A stretch of DNA of 27,770 nucleotides. Origin: DATMNI01 sp035570275 (GTDB lineage: Bacteria > Acidobacteriota > Terriglobia > Bryobacterales > Bryobacteraceae). The notes beneath the pieces are model-generated. The model made no database searches, had not been told where the DNA came from, and was given only the letters and a program-made list of their open reading frames with translations. The position numbers and the translations under genes were made by a program. Below are positions 23,475 to 27,770 of this stretch, in pieces. Positions within the stretch are counted from its first letter, which is position 1. Each line of letters starts with the position of its first letter. The stretch lies in assembly GCA_035570275.1 (NCBI GenBank), contig DATMNI010000046.1:1-27770 (forward strand), given 5' to 3'.

Positions 23475-23692
23475 TCGCGAGACGGTACCTAATAGTCATC
23501 GAACAAACAGGGACGGGCTACTCCGCCTATTCGCCGGATGTTTTGGGATGCGTGGCCGTTGGCGACAGCGAAGAAGAGACGCGCCGGAATTTTCAGGATG
23601 CCCTGACTGCGCATTTCGAGGCCATGCGTGAAGTTGGTGAGCCGATCCCGGAGCCGCACACTTCTGTCGATTACGTCGAAGTGGCCGCGTAA
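23471..23692 (+). CDS. hicB: HicB-type antitoxin
   Basis: The 73-residue product has the partial RNase H-like fold of HicB: RRYLIVIEQTGTGYSAYSPDV, a central GCVAVGDSEEET and a helix with FQDALTAHFEAMREVGEPIPEP. HicB binds and neutralises HicA and often represses the operon. No C-terminal helix-turn-helix or ribbon-helix-helix is present, as in the short HicB class, so autoregulation would need another surface. The ATG overlaps the restored stop of hicA. The gene itself is intact and could still act against HicA toxins encoded elsewhere. Confidence 0.9.
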   Translation: MIARRYLIVIEQTGTGYSAYSPDVLGCVAVGDSEEETRRNFQDALTAHFEAMREVGEPIPEPHTSVDYVEVAA

Positions 23693-23782
23693 TCGCCGGG
23701 TTTTCCACGTCTAAGGTCGGACCCGACATCTGACGCAATGGGCGATTAGGCGTTCCTTCCGCTCAGGTGGCCCTCGCCAGTT

Positions 23783-23798
23783 TCCGGTAACGTCGTTT
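23783..23798. repeat. Short shared intergenic motif, copy A
   Basis: TCCGGTAACGTCGTTT follows hicB by about 90 bases and matches copy B (24165-24180) at 15 of 16 positions. It is preceded by GCCAGTTTCCG (23776-23786), the same 11 bases as the left arm of the palindrome at 24785. Confidence 0.6.
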
Positions 23799-23855
23799 TT
23801 CTGCCCCGAACATCTCCGCCGGGATGTCCCCGCGTCCTGGCATACTCAAAGGATC

Positions 23856-24101
23856 ATGAAGCACCGGTTTCTCGTCCACTCGTTGAACCACACGGTTCTG
23901 CTGGTCGATATCACCGCAATTGGCTTGCCCGCTAAGATCTACCCTCCTGAGGGAAAGCCGCAGGCCGTGCCGACTCTGCGTTTCCAAACGTGGGGTACCG
24001 CGAAGGAGTACCTTCGCGGTCTCGGCACCAGCGAGGAGTGCCTCGATGAAATCGAGGCCAACGTGAAAAGCGCAAGTCTGGCTGTGTTGACGATAACCTG
24101 A
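23856..24101 (+). CDS. Hypothetical protein, 81 residues
   Basis: AAGGA just before the ATG supports this start. The product is a small soluble protein with a beta-rich N-terminal half (HTVLLVDITAIGLPAKIYPP) and a short helix (SEECLDEIEANVKSA). I do not recognise it. It lies between hicB and the SUKH-like gene in a stretch of small, unrelated genes. Each of its flanks carries one copy of the TCCGsTAACGTCGTTT motif. This is the layout of an accessory-gene island, where small orphan proteins are common. Confidence 0.6.
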   Translation: MKHRFLVHSLNHTVLLVDITAIGLPAKIYPPEGKPQAVPTLRFQTWGTAKEYLRGLGTSEECLDEIEANVKSASLAVLTIT

Positions 24102-24164
24102 TGAAAAACACTCTCAGCGACCGCCCGCGTCGCTTAGCCGGACCTCACGCTTGCCCGGACGAAG

Positions 24165-24180
24165 TCCGCTAACGTCGTTT
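24165..24180. repeat. Short shared intergenic motif, copy B
   Basis: TCCGCTAACGTCGTTT follows the 81-residue gene by about 63 bases. It differs from copy A at one position. Confidence 0.6.
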
Positions 24181-24250
24181 CACGGCGGCTATCAGAGAAA
24201 ACGCCCTCTTTCTCCCCCAATGGCTCTGGAATTGTGTAAGCTGGTCTCAA

Positions 24251-24757
24251 ATGCTCAGTGATGCAATCGAGGCGCTTAAGCAAGAACTAGAGAAGGCAGA
24301 CGGCGGTCGTCTGCTCCCGGCGACTGATGAGGATCTGGAAGAAGCAAGGCAATTTGGTTTTCCTAACGGCCTTCTCGAACTTTACCGCGAGAATGCACCT
24401 GATGTAGCCGATGGGCGAGTCGAGTTGTGGAAGAGTCGGCCCGCTTCGGGTCAGCGGATCTGGTCCGTCCAGAACGCCATCAGAGAGAACCGAGACTATG
24501 TGCCGGGCACTGAACTCTTTCCTTTGGGGTACGTAGTATTTGCGAGCAACATGTTTGGTGATGCGTACTGCATCGATACGGTCCACGTCGGCCAGTCAGG
24601 CGAATTGCCTGTTGTGCTGTTTCCGCACGACGTGATTGAGGAAGGTGCATCGCAAGAAGATGTCGAACGATATCGTCTGCCCGTGGCAGCCAACCTTGAG
24701 GACTTTCTGAGGCAGTTCGCTCGCCGGACGCTGATTGAGCAAGCAAAATACGATTGA
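24251..24757 (+). CDS. SMI1/KNR4 (SUKH) family protein, possible immunity protein
   Basis: The 168-residue product has the SUKH layout: an N-terminal helix, then LLPATDEDLEEARQFGFPNGLLELYRENAP, a middle strand ELFPLGYVVFASNMFGDAYCIDT, and a C-terminal VVLFPHDVIEEGA with DLEDFL-like helix. SUKH proteins are often immunity partners of secreted nuclease toxins, or orphan immunity genes. No polymorphic toxin lies beside it in this window, so if it is an immunity protein it is an orphan. The cytoplasmic location is inferred from the absence of a signal peptide. It follows hicAB and an unknown small gene, consistent with an accessory island. Confidence 0.75.
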   Translation: MLSDAIEALKQELEKADGGRLLPATDEDLEEARQFGFPNGLLELYRENAPDVADGRVELWKSRPASGQRIWSVQNAIRENRDYVPGTELFPLGYVVFASNMFGDAYCIDTVHVGQSGELPVVLFPHDVIEEGASQEDVERYRLPVAANLEDFLRQFARRTLIEQAKYD

Positions 24758-25072
24758 GTCCGATCAGCGATGCGGCTCCTTTAGGCCAGTTTCCGAGAAG
24801 CGGTCGTAAAGTGTTAGCGGAAACTGGCGGTTCGGAGGACTTGGCGAGTTCACGTGGGCGAAAGCGCCCATCCAGTAGAAGTGTTTGCCCAAGTGGCCCT
24901 TTCCGCAATTTCAACGTACAGCCCCAACCCCTCGCCAAGGCGCTCGAAGAATTCGATGATCCATCGCCGTCACCAATCATTGGCGGAATCCATTTATTCC
25001 GGCGACGCAAATCAAAGGGGGGCTACGTGTTTGCGCCGCCAAGGATTGGCGAAGCCATGGCCGTTTCGTCTC
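24758..25072. other. 315-bp gap between the SUKH-like gene and the convergent ROK gene
   Basis: The only clear structure is the palindrome at 24785-24828. The overlapping frames on both strands show no recognisable protein and no ribosome site, so I see no gene here. Confidence 0.5.
24785..24828. repeat. Perfect 11-bp inverted repeat with 22-base loop
   Basis: GCCAGTTTCCG (24785-24795) and CGGAAACTGGC (24818-24828) are exact complements. The right arm with its neighbours, read on the minus strand, gives TTTCCGCTAAC. This matches the start of motif copies A and B. It follows the SUKH-like gene by 28 bases and could act as a terminator or as the end of a mobile repeat. Confidence 0.8.
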
Positions 25073-26065
25073 TTACCGGCACAGTGCGCCTGCGCCCGCA
25101 ATCCCCGCATCGGCGCCGTACCGCGCCATCACCAGAGGGATTTCGGCGGCACGCTGATTGATGGCCCAGCGCGGCAGATTCCGCGAAATGCCGGGGAAGA
25201 ATCCACTCATCAGTCCGGCAATGCCGCCACCCACAACCATAACGTCGGGCTCCAGAAGGTCCACGATATTGCCCAGCCAGACCGTCAGCAGGTGCGCGGT
25301 TTCCTCGAGGACTTCGCGGGCCGCCCGGTCGCCTTCGTGAAACGCCTGGCCCACATGTTCGGCGCGCACTCCGTCCAGGCTGCCGGCAAGCTGGAGGATG
25401 AGCGAATCCCGATACGGAGTGACGTTCTGGTCTGTAACCCGGACTCCGGCGCCGACGGCGAGTTTGTCTTGGGCCCGGCGAGCGATGGCCGGGCCTGAGG
25501 CCAGCGCCTCAATGCATCCCGGTTTGCCGCAGCCGCACTTGGGGCCGTTGTAGTCGATGGTCACGTGGCCGCCCTCGGCCGCGCTGCCGGTACGGCCGTG
25601 ATAGATCTTGCGGTCGAATACGATCCCGGTGCCGATCCCGGTGCCGAGCGTGGCGTAAAAGACGTTGGTGTAACCGGCGCCCGCCCCCCACAGCGCTTCG
25701 GCGAGGCCGGCCGCATTGGCGTCGTTGTCCACGCGCGCTGGTACGCCGAAGGCGCGCTCGGTTTCGGCGGCCAGCGGGAAATTGCGCCAGCACGGCAGGT
25801 TTGGCGGGTTGAGCACGATCCCGGTTTTGGGATCGAGCGGACCAGGTGCGCAGAGCCCAATGCCTTTCACGGCCGCGCGGGCTTCGGGTACGGCGGAAAG
25901 GACGGCACGGATGACGTCGGCCACGGCGGCGAAACCCTCGGCGGCCGTTCCCGCGGCGTTCATGGGCCCTCGGATCTTTTCCGCGATCTCGCCGGTGGAA
26001 CCGACCAGCGCCGCAGCCACCTTGGTGCCGCCGATGTCCACCCCAATCGTCAGGTCTTCCGGCAT
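25073..26065 (-). CDS. ROK family sugar kinase (glucokinase-like)
   Basis: The 330-residue product phosphorylates a hexose with ATP. It has the N-terminal phosphate motif GVDIGGTKVAAAL, the sugar-binding segments NDANAAGLAEALWG and GGHVTIDYNG, the ROK zinc motif with CGCGKPGCIEALASG, and the C-terminal adenosine motif VVGGGIAG. The closest functional guess is glucokinase, but other ROK kinases (fructo-, allo- or N-acetylmannosamine kinase) are not excluded. No N-terminal helix-turn-helix is present, so it is an enzyme and not a ROK repressor. Its ATG directly follows the TAG of the upstream transporter with no spacing. Uptake and phosphorylation of the same sugar are therefore translationally coupled. 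Confidence 0.92.
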   Translation of the reverse strand: MPEDLTIGVDIGGTKVAAALVGSTGEIAEKIRGPMNAAGTAAEGFAAVADVIRAVLSAVPEARAAVKGIGLCAPGPLDPKTGIVLNPPNLPCWRNFPLAAETERAFGVPARVDNDANAAGLAEALWGAGAGYTNVFYATLGTGIGTGIVFDRKIYHGRTGSAAEGGHVTIDYNGPKCGCGKPGCIEALASGPAIARRAQDKLAVGAGVRVTDQNVTPYRDSLILQLAGSLDGVRAEHVGQAFHEGDRAAREVLEETAHLLTVWLGNIVDLLEPDVMVVGGGIAGLMSGFFPGISRNLPRWAINQRAAEIPLVMARYGADAGIAGAGALCR

Positions 26066-27394
26066 CTATTCGATCCCGAGCTTCTTCTGCATCTCTTCCA
26101 ACGTGACGCCCTTGGTTTCCGGGTACGTGGTGAGCACCACGAAGAACTGCACCACCATCATGATGGCGAAAAAGACGAAGGGTGCGCCACCCGAGGAGGC
26201 TGCCAGCACCGGAAAGATGCCCGAGATGATCGCGTTCATGATCCAGTGGGTGAAACTGCCCAGGCTTTGGCCCTTGGCCCGTACCCGGGTGGGGAAGACT
26301 TCGCTGAGATATACCCAGATCACCGCCCCTTGTGAGAAGGCGAAGAACGCGATGAAGCCCACCAGGCACCACACCAGCAGATCCTGGTGGGTGCCGGCGA
26401 AGAAGATGGCAGCCACGCCGGCCAGCGCGGCCGCGGTGCCTATGGAGCCGATCAGCAGCAGCGTCCGGCGGCCGACGCGGTCGATCACCGACATCGCCAC
26501 CATGGTGAAGAGCAGGTTGGTGGCGCCCACAGCCACCGCCTGCAGGTCGCCCGAAACTTTGGTGAAGCCGGCCTTGGTGAAAATGTCGTTGAGGTAATAC
26601 AGCACCGCGTTGATGCCTGAGAACTGGTTGAACATGCCGATCGAGACCGCCAGGAAGATGGGGAAACGGTACTTGGCCTGGAAGAGCGGCTCGTTGACGG
26701 CGCCGTGCCTTTCGTGGAGCGACTCCACGATCTCGGCCAGGTCCTTGCGGTAGTCCGGGTCGCCCGACGTGCGCAGTACTTCTTCGGCTTCCGCCACGCG
26801 GCCCCGTCTGGCCAGCCAGCGCGGGCTCTCGGGAATGGTGAACAGCAGCAGCAGGAAGAAAGCCGCGGGGATGGCCGGAATTCCGAGTTTCCAGCGCCAC
26901 TCGGTATCGCCGAAACCCATGGTGCCGATCACGTAATTGGAGAAGTACGCCGCCAGGATGCCGAACACGATATTGAATTGGAAGAAACCCACCAGGCGGC
27001 CGCGCGCATTGGCCGGCGCGATCTCGGCAATGTACATCGGCCCCAGCACGGAAGAGGCGCCGATGCCCAGACCGCCGATGAAGCGGGCCAACACGAACGA
27101 GTTCCAGTCAAAGGCGAAAGCGCAGCCCAGGGCCGAGACCAGGTAGAGCACGGCGGTAATCCGCAGGCTGTTGCGGCGGCCGTAGCGATCGCCGGGAATG
27201 CCGCCGAACATGGAACCCAGGATAGTGCCGTAAAGCGCCGCGGCCACGGTGAGCCCGAGGGTTGTGGGCGTCAGCGAAAAGAGGGTCTTCAGATCGGAGG
27301 TTGCGCCGGCGATCACGGCCGTGTCGAACCCGAAGAGCAGTCCACCCAGAGCCGCAACCACCGAGCTTTTGGCCAGGTATGCGTTGATTTTCAT
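26066..27394 (-). CDS. MFS sugar transporter (sugar porter family)
   Basis: The 442-residue protein has twelve predicted membrane helices and the sugar-porter signatures. These include an N-terminal GGLLFGFDTAVIAGA, the loop motifs GDRYGRR and DRVGRR, PESPRWLARRGR after helix 6, FNQFSGINAVLYY in helix 7 and PETKG near the C-terminus. This is the XylE/GLUT-type family, usually sugar/H+ symporters. The helix 7 motif has FNQFSGIN where QQxSGxN is usual, so one of the two glutamines is changed to asparagine. The downstream ROK kinase suggests a hexose. No sugar regulator lies beside it in the window. Confidence 0.94.
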   Translation of the reverse strand: MKINAYLAKSSVVAALGGLLFGFDTAVIAGATSDLKTLFSLTPTTLGLTVAAALYGTILGSMFGGIPGDRYGRRNSLRITAVLYLVSALGCAFAFDWNSFVLARFIGGLGIGASSVLGPMYIAEIAPANARGRLVGFFQFNIVFGILAAYFSNYVIGTMGFGDTEWRWKLGIPAIPAAFFLLLLFTIPESPRWLARRGRVAEAEEVLRTSGDPDYRKDLAEIVESLHERHGAVNEPLFQAKYRFPIFLAVSIGMFNQFSGINAVLYYLNDIFTKAGFTKVSGDLQAVAVGATNLLFTMVAMSVIDRVGRRTLLLIGSIGTAAALAGVAAIFFAGTHQDLLVWCLVGFIAFFAFSQGAVIWVYLSEVFPTRVRAKGQSLGSFTHWIMNAIISGIFPVLAASSGGAPFVFFAIMMVVQFFVVLTTYPETKGVTLEEMQKKLGIE

Positions 27395-27770
27395 GTGACG
27401 TGCGATGCCAGCAGAAAGCGTATCACATGTGCTGGCGCGGGCCGGGGAAGAGAGTGCGGTGTCTGAAAGCTGCGATGAAAGGTTTCTAGACCTTGGAAGG
27501 ATAGGGGATCTGAAGGGCCTTGGCGATTAACCGAAGCCGAGGCCGCTCCCCTGACGTGGACTTGTCGTGGTGTTGCTTGAGAAACCCGAGCGGCGAAGTT
27601 GGTTCGGCAGATCTCAATCGCTACGGTTCATCTACCCAAGGAATGCGTTCGCCCTGGGTGCTTTACACGTTTTCGGGATTTCGGAGGTCCAGTCTTCGGG
27701 ACGTTCATTCACGCTCGGGGATGTCGGGACAGACGGCGGATCACTCCGTAGTCGGCTCATTCCGTCCAAG
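27395..27770. other. 376-bp end region with no assignable gene
   Basis: This is upstream of the minus-strand transporter and should contain its promoter, but no convincing -10/-35 pair was found. From about 27567 (plus strand) and from the edge down to a TAG at 27632 (minus strand), both strands have open frames running to the window edge. Neither resembles a known protein and neither has a ribosome site. The region may be non-coding, a dispersed repeat, or a gene end that lies mostly outside the window. Confidence 0.4.

Noticed and set aside
23693..24828. Integron cassette array with attC sites
   Set aside because: The shared boundary words do not fit the RYYYAAC/GTTRRRY core pair, and no integrase gene is present in the window. 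It is kept only as a repeat observation.
24754..25498. Overlapping frames of 135 and 214 residues before and over the ROK gene
   Set aside because: They overlap the ROK kinase on the opposite strand and show no recognisable sequence.

Overview
The window looks like a chromosomal segment of an Acidobacteriota member of the Solibacter/Bryobacter group. It is GC-rich. It encodes a secreted protein ending in the domain I recognise as the Solibacter-type C-terminal domain (TIGR03437), a large TonB-dependent receptor with an N-terminal carboxypeptidase-regulatory-like domain, and several TPR proteins. The taxonomic call rests on this domain style, not on any marker gene. No rRNA, tRNA, insertion sequence or CRISPR array was seen.

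Left third (1-7738). A minus-strand ECF sigma factor and a cupin-type anti-sigma factor (running off the edge) overlap by 4 bases. Next is a minus-strand operon of six genes reading leftwards from 6225: a small monoheme cytochrome c, a degenerate receiver-like protein, a protein with two identical Cys4 motifs, a small two-helix membrane protein, a nine-haem cytochrome c fused to a b-type membrane domain (CbcL-like), and a NapC/NrfH/ImcH-like membrane multihaem cytochrome. A near-consensus sigma-54 (-24/-12) promoter lies just before the first gene. Divergently encoded next door is a sigma-54 activator with a cysteine-rich PAS domain. The simplest reading is a self-contained, sensor-controlled quinol-to-periplasm electron-export module.

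Middle (7739-19385). A hypothetical gene is followed by the TonB-dependent receptor, ridA, trxB, a TPR lipoprotein-like or secreted protein, the BACON-like/TIGR03437 secreted protein, a small secreted acidobacterial-type protein and miaA. A heptanucleotide tandem array lies just upstream of trxB. The same heptamer family sits in frame inside the CbcL-like gene.

Right third (19386-27770). A large exported TPR protein and an ATP-grasp-like protein are followed by an island of small genes: hicAB, an 81-residue unknown, and a SUKH/SMI1-like protein, with short shared motifs between them. In hicA an 11-bp tandem duplication breaks the reading frame; removing one copy restores a complete HicA that overlaps hicB by 4 bases. 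The window closes with a sugar transporter and ROK sugar kinase whose stop and start codons abut, and about 370 bp with no assignable gene.

Short tandem repeats recur throughout: two heptamer arrays, a 13-15 bp array, a 22-bp pair, an 11-bp pair and a GGC-rich tract. Two of these lie in coding sequence where a change in copy number would switch the frame.
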